In this document: piece by piece, positions 26,715-35,018 of the stretch
How positions within the stretch are numbered: position 1 is the first letter of the stretch
How the letters are laid out: each line of letters begins with the position of its first letter
Assembly (NCBI GenBank): GCA_963764525.1
Contig: CAVXTC010000031.1
Location: 62,001-126,000 of the forward strand
Direction: 5' to 3'
Origin: DATDIC01 sp963764525
GTDB taxonomy: Bacteria; Pseudomonadota; Alphaproteobacteria; Acetobacterales; Acetobacteraceae
DNA length: 64,000 bases
Position numbers and translations under genes: made by a program
The notes under the pieces: model-generated
Told to the model about the DNA's origin: nothing
Seen by the model: only the letters and a program-made list of their open reading frames with translations
Database searches by the model: none

Positions 26715-27711
26715 GTATGGTCCCCCCTTTCGCCAGTATGTCCTCGATCACGCGCTGGGTATCGCGCGCTTCTTCACCCGTTATGGCCGGATCGCGGCCG
26801 GTTTCGATGGCATCGAGAAAGTCCGTCAGCAGCGCCTTGTGCGCCTCGTGTGAAAATCCCATCAGGTTGGCTCCGCTGCCGGAGCCGCCCGCATCGCGCA
26901 GCACTTCCTCGGTGCCGTCGAGAAAGTCCAGCCGCAGACTGCCGCCTTCCAGCCGAGCCACCCCGCGCGACCCGATGATCTCGATCCATTCGGAACGACC
27001 TGGGTAGGCGGCGGTGGTTGCCGTGATCGTTCCGGGCGCGCCGTTGCCGAGCCGGACCAGCGCCGAGGCGGTATCTTCTGTTTCCATGCGGTGCAGCGAT
27101 GTCCGCGTGACTTGCGCGGCTTCGACCGCCGAAATACCGACCAGCCAGCGAAACAGGTCCAGCGTGTGGATTGCCTGGGTGATCAGCACGCCGCCGCCAT
27201 CGCGCGCGCGGACGCCGCGACCGGGCTGGTCGTAATAGGATTGCGGGCGCCACCACGGCACACCCATCGACGCGGTCTGCACCTGACCCAGCGCGCCGGA
27301 CGCCAGAATCTCGTGCAACCGTCGGCTGCCGGGGCGGAAGCGCATCTGCAGCACGACGCCCAATGCGCGACCGGCGCGACGCCCGGCGGCGATCAGTCGG
27401 TCGGTGCGATCCAGCGATGCTTCCAACGGCTTTTCGCATAGCACGTGCTTGCCGGCGGCGAACGCTGCCTCGGCGAGTTCCAGATGCGCGTTGGCGGGGG
27501 TCAGCAGCAGCACGGCATCCACCGCCGGGTCCCGCACCGCACGAGCCACGTCGGTTGTTACCGGCCAGCCGTGCGCGTCGGTGACTGCGGCCAGCCGCGT
27601 TTGGCTGCTGGCGGCGGCCCAGACCACGCGAACTCGCGCAGCGAGATCGGCCAGGCTTTTCGCATGCGGTTCCAGCGCGTTGCCGAGGCCGATCACCGCC
27701 ATCCCGATCAT
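26689..27711 (-). CDS. Gfo/Idh/MocA family oxidoreductase (first of two)
   Basis: 340-residue NAD(P)-dependent sugar or inositol dehydrogenase type. The N-terminal Rossmann motif is VIGLGNALEPHAKSL, an H-rich variant of GxGxxG, and the catalytic lysine is in CEKPLE. The C-terminal domain contains GGGVLITQAIHTLDLFRWL with the conserved histidine. It is sandwiched between another Gfo/Idh/MocA gene (4-base overlap) and CinA (26-base overlap). Substrate unknown; paired enzymes of this type often act on the same sugar at different carbons. Confidence 0.9.
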   Translation of the reverse strand: MIGMAVIGLGNALEPHAKSLADLAARVRVVWAAASSQTRLAAVTDAHGWPVTTDVARAVRDPAVDAVLLLTPANAHLELAEAAFAAGKHVLCEKPLEASLDRTDRLIAAGRRAGRALGVVLQMRFRPGSRRLHEILASGALGQVQTASMGVPWWRPQSYYDQPGRGVRARDGGGVLITQAIHTLDLFRWLVGISAVEAAQVTRTSLHRMETEDTASALVRLGNGAPGTITATTAAYPGRSEWIEIIGSRGVARLEGGSLRLDFLDGTEEVLRDAGGSGSGANLMGFSHEAHKALLTDFLDAIETGRDPAITGEEARDTQRVIEDILAKGGTIHAGPAAAC

Positions 27712-28718
27712 CGACGAGCACCCGGGACGAACCGCGTCGCGCCGGCCTGCGCCTCAAGTGCCAGCCGGCACACGGTGAAGGCATGGTCCTGCTTCATGGC
27801 GGTTTCCGTTCGGTTGGCAACGTCAGCGGCGAAGTCCCGGAAATACGTTACCGGCAGCGCAGCGCAGTCGATGTGCCTGGTACCGGCGCCATCCACCAGG
27901 AACAGATGATCGGTCCCCTCGCGGCCGGCGATATCGACGTATTTGCGCAGCTCGATCGTGGCCTCCGTGCCGAGCACGAACAGCCGTCCGTCGCCCCAGG
28001 TGGGCAGCCCGTCGGCGGTGAACCAATCGACGCGCAGGTAGCCGCGGGCCGCGTCGGTTTGCAACATGACCTCGCCAAAATTCTCGAACCCGTCGTTTCC
28101 GAATTCACCGACCGTGCTGGTGACGATGGTTGCGTCCGTCGCGCCGGTGAAGGCAAGGAACTGGTCGATCTGATGGCTGGCAATATCGTTGAGAATGCCA
28201 CCATAAGCGGCGCGATCGAAGAACCAGGCGGGCCGCAGCGCGCGGTTCAGACGGTGCGGACCGAGACCCAGCGTCTGCACGACGCGCCCGATGCCACCGG
28301 CGCGCACGATCTCCAGCGCCTTCAGCGTTGATGGCGTGAGGAACCGTTCGGAGAAGCACACCGACCAGATGCGCTTCGTCTCTGTCACTGTGCGGCGGAT
28401 ATCGGCAAGCTGATCGACTGTGGTCAGGCCGGGCTTGTCCACCATGACGTCCTTGCCGTGCCGCATCGCCTCGATCGCCAGCGCTGCGCGATCGCAGGGG
28501 ACGGCGGCGGTGACGATGAAGGCAATCGCCGGATCTTCCAGCAGGCGGGCGCGGGGTTTCGCCGGGATGTTCGGGAAGCGTTTGCGGAAGCCGGCGAGTA
28601 CGTGCGCGTCGGTGGTTTCCGGGCAGTATCCGGCGCAGTCCTGGCCGGCCTGCATCAGGCCCTCGACAAGGTCGTAGATGTGCCGGTGGTCCAGCCCGAT
28701 CGCTGCGAAGCGTGCCAT
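27708..28718 (-). CDS. Gfo/Idh/MocA family oxidoreductase (second of two)
   Basis: 336 residues. The N-terminal ARFAAIGLDHRHIYDLVEGL is a divergent Rossmann lead with HRH in place of the usual glycine-rich turn, a form seen in several sugar-dehydrogenase relatives. DKPGLTTVDQL carries the lysine of the EKP motif with E replaced by D. ILNDIASHQIDQFLAFTG holds the active-site histidine. ATG 28718 was chosen; the extension to 28919 is antisense to the RHH-like gene. First gene of the three-gene leftward set. Confidence 0.87.
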   Translation of the reverse strand: MARFAAIGLDHRHIYDLVEGLMQAGQDCAGYCPETTDAHVLAGFRKRFPNIPAKPRARLLEDPAIAFIVTAAVPCDRAALAIEAMRHGKDVMVDKPGLTTVDQLADIRRTVTETKRIWSVCFSERFLTPSTLKALEIVRAGGIGRVVQTLGLGPHRLNRALRPAWFFDRAAYGGILNDIASHQIDQFLAFTGATDATIVTSTVGEFGNDGFENFGEVMLQTDAARGYLRVDWFTADGLPTWGDGRLFVLGTEATIELRKYVDIAGREGTDHLFLVDGAGTRHIDCAALPVTYFRDFAADVANRTETAMKQDHAFTVCRLALEAQAGATRFVPGARR

Positions 28719-28818
28719 GCCGGGTGCCTTCCGTGCTGCGCGAGGCCAGCGTGCGGGCGGACAGGCCGGGCGGTCAAGCCGCGGCAGGATGGCCGCTTGA
28801 CTTACGCAGCCGGCTGAA

Positions 28819-28830
28819 TGCACATGTGCA
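28819..28830. promoter_or_regulatory. 12-bp perfect palindrome, candidate operator
   Basis: TGCACATGTGCA lies in the 130-base divergent gap, 19 bases before the start of the RHH-like gene at 28849. Its size suits a dimeric DNA-binding protein, and the adjacent gene encodes a possible ribbon-helix-helix protein, so autoregulation is a natural guess. No direct evidence. Confidence 0.4.
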
Positions 28831-28848
28831 GTGTCATTATCATAGGGG

Positions 28849-29133
28849 TTGGGGTTGGCTTCAACCGCACGCATGGTCGTCCTGATGTCGCCGCGTGAAA
28901 AGGCGGCTCTGGAATCCAAAGCGCGCCGCGCCGGGAGGATCTCGGCAGGCGAACTCGTTCGCCGGGCTGTGGCGGCCTATGACGAGACTGCCGACGAAGA
29001 TGCTGCGGAACTTCGCGCCCTGCTGGACGTCATGGCAATCACGCACGCGGAAACGCTGCGGCGGCTTGAGGCCACGGAGCGCAAGCTTGATGACACGTTG
29101 AACTGGTTGGACGGGCAAGGGCGGGCGCCTTGA
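28849..29133 (+). CDS. Small ribbon-helix-helix-like protein
   Basis: 94 residues. STARMVVLMSPREKAALESKA followed by GRISAGELVRRAVAAYD resembles an RHH domain (a beta strand, then two helices) of CopG type that binds DNA as a dimer. The C-terminal half is charged and helical (ETLRRLEATERKLDDTLNWL). The TTG at 28849 was preferred so as to keep the STARM strand; an ATG at 28873 is the conservative alternative. It overlaps the next gene by TTGA. A stand-alone repressor or antitoxin-like role is inference. Confidence 0.62.
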   Translation: MGLASTARMVVLMSPREKAALESKARRAGRISAGELVRRAVAAYDETADEDAAELRALLDVMAITHAETLRRLEATERKLDDTLNWLDGQGRAP

Positions 29134-29339
29134 GCCTGTATGGCGAAGCCGTTGCCGCCATAAAAGCGGTCATCCTGGTCGATGAGCACGTGCAGTCGCT
29201 TACCCGCAAGGTGGACCGGCTTGCCGAACAGGTACGCGGAATGGCGGAGCGCCTGGTTCGGCTGGAAACGATCGTCGAGATCACTCGTGCGGACGGCACA
29301 GTGCTGCGGATCACGCAACAGCCGGACCGTTCAGGCTGA
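29130..29339 (+). CDS. Small coiled-coil protein coupled to the RHH-like gene
   Basis: 69 residues, mostly one heptad-like helix: VQSLTRKVDRLAEQVRGMA then RLVRLETIVEITRADG. It starts at TTG within the TTGA overlap with the upstream gene, so expression is coupled. No catalytic motif and no toxin fold is visible. Its last 29 bases overlap the convergent metallophosphoesterase gene. Possibly a partner that oligomerises with the RHH-like protein. Confidence 0.58.
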   Translation: MSLYGEAVAAIKAVILVDEHVQSLTRKVDRLAEQVRGMAERLVRLETIVEITRADGTVLRITQQPDRSG

Positions 29340-30681
29340 CACTCCCCAGCGCCTCGCTGTAGAAGGGCCGGGTTGCGTCGGTGTCGTTGTAGTATTCGGC
29401 GCTGCATGAACCGTCATGGGCGAAGCGCAGGATCACGAACCCATGCGCGTGCACAGAGCCCTCCCCGCCGAGCGGCGGCGACAGCAGCGCCGGTGTCGGC
29501 TTGGTGAGTTTTGTCAGCGGGTGGTCCTCATCATCGATCAGGACCGGAATGGCGCCGTGACCAATGCAACGGCCCTTCTGAAGCCCGAGGAACGGCTCAT
29601 AAATGCTCAGTGTGTGTTCGTGGCCCCAGAACCATGCGGCGATGCCGCCGCCGCCCTGCGTCGCGGCCTGGGTGAAGCGGTCCAGGGTTTGCTTCAGGTT
29701 CGGGTTGTAGGGTGTCAGTGAACCGTCCTCGGCCGGCTTGCCGATCTGCGCGAACGCCGAGAACAACTGATGGTGCGACAGCAGGATGGTGCGTCCGGCA
29801 AATTCCGCAATGCGCGCCGCCAGCCAGTCCTGCTCCTCCGGGCCGATCTGCACCAGCACGTCCTGGACGCCGAACGGCGAATAGTCGAACCTACCGGTAT
29901 CCATGGCAACGAACTGCCACTGCCCATCGGTGCTGCGCAGGCAGAAGAAGCTTGCCGGCTGGGGAATGAGCGGCGGCGGGTTGAGCGTCGGCAACAGGCC
30001 ATAGAAACCGACCCCGCCGCAATACATGTCGTGGTTGCCGGTCAGGTTGTAGATCGGCACGCGCTTGCGGTCGAAGGTGCGGTTCAGGATCGCGGCGAAG
30101 TTCCTGTCGCATTCCTCGGGCGTGCCGGAATAGTAGATATCGCCGAGATGAATGATGACGTCCGGATTGAACTGCGCCATCTGGTTCAGCAGGTTGATCG
30201 CGGCAGTGGTCCCGGTACCCCAATCGGCCAGCAGTCCGACGATCGAACCCGGAGTGAAGGTCAGGATCGGCATATCCGGTTCGGGCCGGATGTATTGCGG
30301 CTCACGCCGTTGTCCGTTCGGGCCGAAATATCCGACGTATTCGGTGATCGCCTCGGCCCAGCGCGGGTCGAATTGGCCGCCCTGCAACTGGGCTTCCAGC
30401 GCATCGGCCACAGCCTTATTGCCGGCAAGTCGCGCCTGCAGGAGCTGATAGGTCAGCCGTGCCGTCGTCCAGGCATCGTTCGTGATGTGCGGCGGCGCCT
30501 GGGTCGGTACCTGCATATTGTTATCAACATAGGTGGAAAGCTGGGTCGCCGCGCGCACCGTGTCGTTCTCCATCCCCGGGCGCGGCGCGTCGGCGGGCAG
30601 GCGCGCGCGAATCGCGGATTCAATCGCGGACTGATAGAGCGAGAGGCCGTGATCACGGAAAGTCTGCGGGTCAAGCGGCAT
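29311..30681 (-). CDS. Calcineurin-like metallophosphoesterase
   Basis: 456 residues. The dinuclear metal site is complete: LLADWGTGT, IIHLGDIYYSG, LTGNHDMYCGG, LSHHQLFSAF and WFWGHEHTL. About 130 residues of helical, unassigned sequence precede the catalytic domain (ARLTYQLLQARLAGNKAVAD). No signal peptide is seen, so it should be cytosolic. It is the last gene of the leftward lipid-type operon, eight bases after the GMC oxidoreductase. Substrate could be a phosphate ester or phospholipid head group; this is inference. Confidence 0.86.
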   Translation of the reverse strand: MPLDPQTFRDHGLSLYQSAIESAIRARLPADAPRPGMENDTVRAATQLSTYVDNNMQVPTQAPPHITNDAWTTARLTYQLLQARLAGNKAVADALEAQLQGGQFDPRWAEAITEYVGYFGPNGQRREPQYIRPEPDMPILTFTPGSIVGLLADWGTGTTAAINLLNQMAQFNPDVIIHLGDIYYSGTPEECDRNFAAILNRTFDRKRVPIYNLTGNHDMYCGGVGFYGLLPTLNPPPLIPQPASFFCLRSTDGQWQFVAMDTGRFDYSPFGVQDVLVQIGPEEQDWLAARIAEFAGRTILLSHHQLFSAFAQIGKPAEDGSLTPYNPNLKQTLDRFTQAATQGGGGIAAWFWGHEHTLSIYEPFLGLQKGRCIGHGAIPVLIDDEDHPLTKLTKPTPALLSPPLGGEGSVHAHGFVILRFAHDGSCSAEYYNDTDATRPFYSEALGSVSLNGPAVA

Positions 30682-30688
30682 TTTTCCG

Positions 30689-32220
30689 TCATCCTTTCGC
30701 GGCGATCATCGCCGCCGCGCGCTCGGCCAATGCGGCGATGGTGCGTGACGGGTTGACGCCCACCGCTTCCGGCACGATGGCGCCGTCCAGCACATACAGG
30801 TTGGGATAGCCGAACACCCCGCCGCGATGATCCACCACGCCGGTGTCCGGCCCGGTTCCCATGTTGCAGCCGCCGAGCGGGTGCGGCGTGACCAGGTAGT
30901 GCAGCAGCGTCCAGGTCGGCGGGACCAGGGGCGTTCCGCCGGTCGCCACCGACAACGCACGGTGCGTTTCGACAATCTCGTCCATCAGTGCGCGGGAACG
31001 GGCGATGTCCCAGTCCAGCGTCAGGTCCTGACCTTGCAGGCGTAACTGCCCGTTCGCCGCATCGACACCTTGCGCGAACCATGGCATCACGTCGGAGGGC
31101 GACGCGTGCGCCAGAAATTCCGTTCGGATCCATTCCAGAACGCTTTCCACTACCGGATTCGTGCTGGTAGCGGATGCAACGAGGTTCGCCAGCAGGTTCG
31201 GAAAGCCGCCATCCTGGATCCAGAACGACTGGCCGGCGCGACTGCGGTCCAGGAAGTCGATGGCGCAGGTGATGGTCGGGCCGCGTGACGGCTCCGGCTT
31301 GCGGTCGCGGTAGATTGCCGGTGTCAGGAAGTCGCCGTTGCTGCTCCAGTCGTGGCCCAGGCGTTGGCTGACGTTCGGCAGCGTGCGCAGCACGTCGCGG
31401 CAGCGCAGCAGCAATTCGGTAGAGTTCAGCGATCCGGCGGCGACCACAACGATCCCGGCCGTTGCGCTGTCCGGCTGCCGGCGACCATCGTCCAGCCGGT
31501 CGAAACGGACGCGCCATCCGGTTCCGTTCGGTTCGATCCCGGTTACCAGATGCAGCGGTCGTATTTCGGCACCTTTGCGCTCGGCCAACGCCAAATAGGT
31601 GCGGTCCAGGGTGTTCTTGGCATCGACGGGGCAGCCGATATCGCAGTTGCCGCAATGCACGCAGGTGCCCTGGCGGACGCCCTGCGCATTGTCGTGCCAA
31701 ACGGGATCGGCGCCAGATCACGAAGCCTTTGTCGAATGAAACCGCGAGATCGAGCTGCCGGAAACGATCGGCGGCCCCGATGGCCTCGGCGGCGTCGCGC
31801 ATCAGGTGCATGCGCGGCGTCCACTGGTCATCGGGCACCTTTTGCACGTTCATCACCGCGCCCACGGTGGCATACCAAGGTATCAGTTCCTGATACGTGA
31901 TCTCCGGCGGCCAGCCGACGGCGAAGCTGCTGGGCGGGGGCACCGCGGAGATGTTGGCGTAGATCAGGCTGCCGCCGCCGACCGCCGCACCCTGTGCCAC
32001 GGCGATGTGTGGGAACAGCACGCAGATCGATCCAGCCGTTATCGGTTTCCGGGTGCTGCCGGTCCCACACCCAATCCTTGCCGGTGACGCTGGGATAGGT
32101 CGTGCGGTCCCAGCGCCTGCCACGTTCCAGCACCAGCACGCGGGCGCCTGCTTCCGCCAGGCGGCACGCGGCGACCGATCCGCCGAAGCCGCTGCCGATG
32201 ACGATGACGTCGAAATCCAT
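30689..32220 (-). CDS. GMC-family FAD oxidoreductase, cholesterol oxidase-like, two frame breaks
   Basis: About 510 residues when joined. FAD binding is by VIGSGFGGSVAACRLAEAG followed by LVLERG. The middle shows GAAVGGGSLIYANIS and a cysteine-rich CVHCGNCDIGCPVDAKNTL. The C-terminal motif is HPLGGCNMG, with the active-site His/Asn region GVNPSRTIAALAERAA. These features match GMC proteins grouped with cholesterol oxidase. Breaks near 32022 and 31716 each need one base removed. Likely oxidises a sterol-like or long-chain alcohol; substrate unproven. It is followed by the phosphoesterase and preceded by its companion domain protein. Confidence 0.82.
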
Positions 32221-32232
32221 CGCCGTCTCCCG

Positions 32233-32856
32233 TCAACCGCGACCGAGATGCACACCGTAGCTGTCCCACATCTGGCCAAGAAAGAAGTGGCCGAACCGCC
32301 CGATCGCCTCGGCCGATTGCGCTGCATTGGTCGCCCCGGGGGTGCTGACGGTCCCGAGCATCCGGATGAGGTCCGTCACGCCCAGTGTCAGCACCCCGGC
32401 GCCGACGATGGGACCGGTGGCATCGGTCCCGTCGTGCAATCGCGCATAAAGCGTTGTGGTCTGTTTCCATGCATCGATCGCCGGATCCCCGCGCACCTCC
32501 TTGCGGCCGGCGAGGTAGTATGGCTTGCCGGCGTGCTGGAACCCCAGTTCGTACACCATGTATTTCAGCCCGGGCTGGCCGCTCGGGTTGAACAGATTGA
32601 ACACGCCGGCGCTGCCCTCAATCGTGCCGCCGAACGGCACGAACTCGATGGATCCCGCAAGCGTGCCAGGATGGTCGGGCGCGCGCAGGAACGCATCCAG
32701 ATCGCGGATCAGCACCGTCGCGTGCAGCGCGAGCGTATCACCCGCCGCCGCGCCTTTTGCGCGCCCCGCATCGGGGTCCGTTTCGCCCAGGGCGAAGCCT
32801 CCCGACATCGTCTCCCGGAACGAAAGTCCGGTCGCCGCATCACGCATGTGCGTCAT
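32233..32856 (-). CDS. Stand-alone GMC-oxidoreductase-associated domain protein
   Basis: 207 residues. The sequence FRETMSGGFALGETDPDAG, LHATVLIRDLDAFLRAPDHP and GVFNLFNPSGQPGLKYMVYEL resembles a beta-rich domain I remember as fused to cholesterol-oxidase-like GMC proteins. Here it is encoded separately, directly upstream of the GMC gene. ATG 32856 overlaps the end of the patatin gene by 17 bases. It may bind lipid substrate or act as a chaperone-like partner; this is inference. Confidence 0.6.
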   Translation of the reverse strand: MTHMRDAATGLSFRETMSGGFALGETDPDAGRAKGAAAGDTLALHATVLIRDLDAFLRAPDHPGTLAGSIEFVPFGGTIEGSAGVFNLFNPSGQPGLKYMVYELGFQHAGKPYYLAGRKEVRGDPAIDAWKQTTTLYARLHDGTDATGPIVGAGVLTLGVTDLIRMLGTVSTPGATNAAQSAEAIGRFGHFFLGQMWDSYGVHLGRG

Positions 32857-33782
32857 CTCCGGTGTCAGGGGCAGGCCTTCGGGGCGGCACGAGCCGAGAT
32901 AACGCCTTCGCGTCGGCATAGCCGAGGGCGATCAGCGTAGCACCGTCGAGGCGGCCGAAGAAGTAGTCGGGATCAAGCGGCAGCGGATATTCAGGGCGGA
33001 TCAGATGCAGCACGATCGGTTGCGTGCGGCCGCCGACCGGCTCCTTGCCGGCAATCCGCGCATTGATCTCGGCAATGCGCTCCAGCTCCTGGAACAGGGC
33101 GCCATTTGCGCTCATTTCTATCATGTGAACGTATTGCCGGAATGCGCCATCGTAATACCGATTTTCGTTGCCGATACACCAGACAACCCAGATCTCCTCG
33201 GCGCCGCGGCGCACCGCTTCCATCAAGTTGGCGTCCTTGATCCACACCGCGTCAGTGTAGAAGGCGCCGCTTTTCTGCACCGCAGGCATGAAGATCGGCA
33301 GCGAGATGCCGGCCACCAGCATATCGCGGGTCAATGCGGTGTGCTCGATGGTCTCCAGCGTCTTGCGGGAGAAGTTGCACAGGTTGAATGTACCGGTCAT
33401 GCCGGCAGGCGCCGTTGATGCTCGCGATGTCGATGCCGAGATGCGGAAACACCTTGTTCACCACCCCATCGGCACTGCCCATCGCCGGCAGATCGGGGCC
33501 GCGCAGGTAATCGGCAATCGGCATGAAGCCGGTGAAATCCTTCGGATCGAGCGTCCGCCAGCGCGCTGTCATCTCCACCGGCGTCAGCCCCGACATCAGC
33601 ATCGCCAGGTTAATCGTGCCGCCGGAGGTGCCGTCGGCGTGGTGGAAGCACAGCTCCGCCTCCGCCAACGCCTGCAAGACGCCCGCCTGGTACGCCACAC
33701 GCATCCCGCCGCCGGCAAGGATCAATGACCGCTTCGGTCCCGCATAGCCGGATGGCGGCGCGAAAGACGGCGAATGGCTCAT
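32840..33782 (-). CDS. Patatin-like phospholipase, one frame break
   Basis: About 313 residues. Patatins are lipid acyl hydrolases with a Ser-Asp dyad. The oxyanion-hole motif is LAGGGMRVAYQAGVLQAL and the nucleophile lies in DGTSGGTINL (GxSxG). The catalytic Asp is probably in YTDAVWIKDANL. The frame shifts near 33408; removing one base restores NGAAGMTGTFN. No signal peptide. The start overlaps the upstream gene stop (ATGA). It probably releases fatty acids from an ester that the neighbouring GMC, decarboxylase and hydrolase also process. Confidence 0.82.
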
Positions 33783-34177
33783 GGCGGCCTCTGAGGTTGG
33801 ATCAGCATCAGCAGGCCGCAGATCAGTTCCAGCCCGGCGAACGCCAGGAAAGCCGGGTGCGGCACGCCATCCATCGCAAGGGAAACGATCCGCGCTGCCA
33901 CGCCGCCAAAAACGCCGGCCAGGAACAGCCGACGCGCCGTGCCGCCGGCCCAGATATCCCTGCGATAGACCCAGCAGAACAGGCCGAACGCGAGTTCCAT
34001 CGATTTCAGAAAACGATACTGGTTCAACAGGGTCGCCGCCGGCCGTGCCGCCATCGCTGACAAATCGACAGCGAATATGTGGGGCAGCTCCCACGAAGCG
34101 ATCAGAATGCCGGAGCCGCCGACGCCGAGCAGCATGAGCGTATAGCCGTAATAGAAAACCTGCGCCGCCCGCCTCAT
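33779..34177 (-). CDS. Small membrane protein, DUF4345-like (first)
   Basis: 132 residues with about four hydrophobic segments: YYGYTLMLLGVGGSGILIA, the FLKSMELAFGLFCW region, a third around LFLAGVFGGVAARIVSLAM, and LAFAGLELICGLLMLIQP. The order and the MELAFGLF helix resemble DUF4345 inner-membrane proteins. ATG 34177 was chosen; longer starts read as out-of-frame sequence of the neighbour. ATGA overlaps at both ends tie it to its neighbours. No function is known. Confidence 0.65.
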   Translation of the reverse strand: MRRAAQVFYYGYTLMLLGVGGSGILIASWELPHIFAVDLSAMAARPAATLLNQYRFLKSMELAFGLFCWVYRRDIWAGGTARRLFLAGVFGGVAARIVSLAMDGVPHPAFLAFAGLELICGLLMLIQPQRPP

Positions 34178-34551
34178 TTGCCGAGCCTGCGCCAATACGC
34201 CAGGATCAGCAGCCCGGAGACGAAATCGAACACGGTAACGACGAGCGCCAGCGGCGCGAAGACGCCGTGCAGCACGCCGATCCCAACTCCGGCAACGGCG
34301 CCGAATTTCTGCAGACCGGCCCACAGCGCGACCACCGGGCTTGTCCGGCGACCGAACAGTGCGTGCAGCAATGCACCGCCGAAAAGCGCCATGAACATGC
34401 CTACCAGACCGAAGAGATGCAGCGCGGCCGGGGATTGTTCAGCCGACAGCATCGACAGGATCGGCGCCGGCCAGAGGATCTGCACGCACCCGGTCAACAG
34501 CGTAATCGCTGCGATCGCCGCGACCAGCCAGAACAGCGCGTCGCGCCTCAT
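34174..34551 (-). CDS. Small membrane protein, DUF4345-like (second)
   Basis: 125 residues with four predicted membrane segments: ALFWLVAAIAAITLLTGCVQ, HLFGLVGMFMALFGGALLHA, LWAGLQKFGAVAGVGIGVL and LALVVTVFDFVSGLLILAYW. It resembles its downstream neighbour in size and topology, suggesting an ancient duplication or a two-subunit membrane complex. Start and stop overlap neighbours by ATGA. No function known. Confidence 0.65.
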   Translation of the reverse strand: MRRDALFWLVAAIAAITLLTGCVQILWPAPILSMLSAEQSPAALHLFGLVGMFMALFGGALLHALFGRRTSPVVALWAGLQKFGAVAGVGIGVLHGVFAPLALVVTVFDFVSGLLILAYWRRLGK

Positions 34552-35018
34552 GCGACGCGCGCCTTCAGCATGAACCAGATAATCATCGCGGCCCACTGCA
34601 CCGACCACAATGCGATTCTCACCCAGTTCAGCGCCTCCCATTTGTCCAGCACCTGCCCCAGCTCCGTGGAGTTGGTGATCCCGGCGGCCATGCGGGCGTT
34701 GATCGGCAGGATCACCGCCACTGTCAGCAGAGTGGAGGCGGACAGCGCGACCAGAACGACGATCGGCACCCATAGCAGCGGCGTGTGCCATTCGGTCCAA
34801 AGCATCGCCGCCGCGCTGGCCATCATCACCATGGTCATCCAGGTGAAGAACTTCGTCGCCGCGGTGACCTCCGGCACAAACATCAGGTAGTAGTTATCGA
34901 CGGTGATCCGCGGCCGGACCGGAAAGGAGAACAGACCCATGGACCATCCGGTGCCGAAATACATCGAGCAGCAGAGGAACAGGAGCGCCGCGTTCAGCAG
35001 CTCCGGCCACGGGTTCAT
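34548..35018 (-). CDS. Small membrane protein, DUF1772-like
   Basis: 156 residues with four hydrophobic stretches: LLNAALLFLCCSMYFGTGW, KFFTWMTMVMMASAAAMLW, LLWVPIVVLVALSASTLLTV and WVRIALWSVQWAAMIIWFML. The loop INARMAAGITNSTELGQVL between helices three and four resembles DUF1772-type proteins (anthrone-oxygenase-like group), but this match is tentative. It overlaps the decarboxylase-like gene upstream by 4 bases and the next gene by 4. Role unknown; it may supply a membrane oxygenase for the operon. Confidence 0.58.
   Translation of the reverse strand: MNPWPELLNAALLFLCCSMYFGTGWSMGLFSFPVRPRITVDNYYLMFVPEVTAATKFFTWMTMVMMASAAAMLWTEWHTPLLWVPIVVLVALSASTLLTVAVILPINARMAAGITNSTELGQVLDKWEALNWVRIALWSVQWAAMIIWFMLKARVA

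Noticed and set aside
30453..32327. 624-codon frame apparently linking the GMC oxidase region to the phosphoesterase
   Set aside because: Only its middle part matches the GMC protein. The ends are out-of-frame readings of the neighbouring genes, produced by the breaks near 32022 and 31716.
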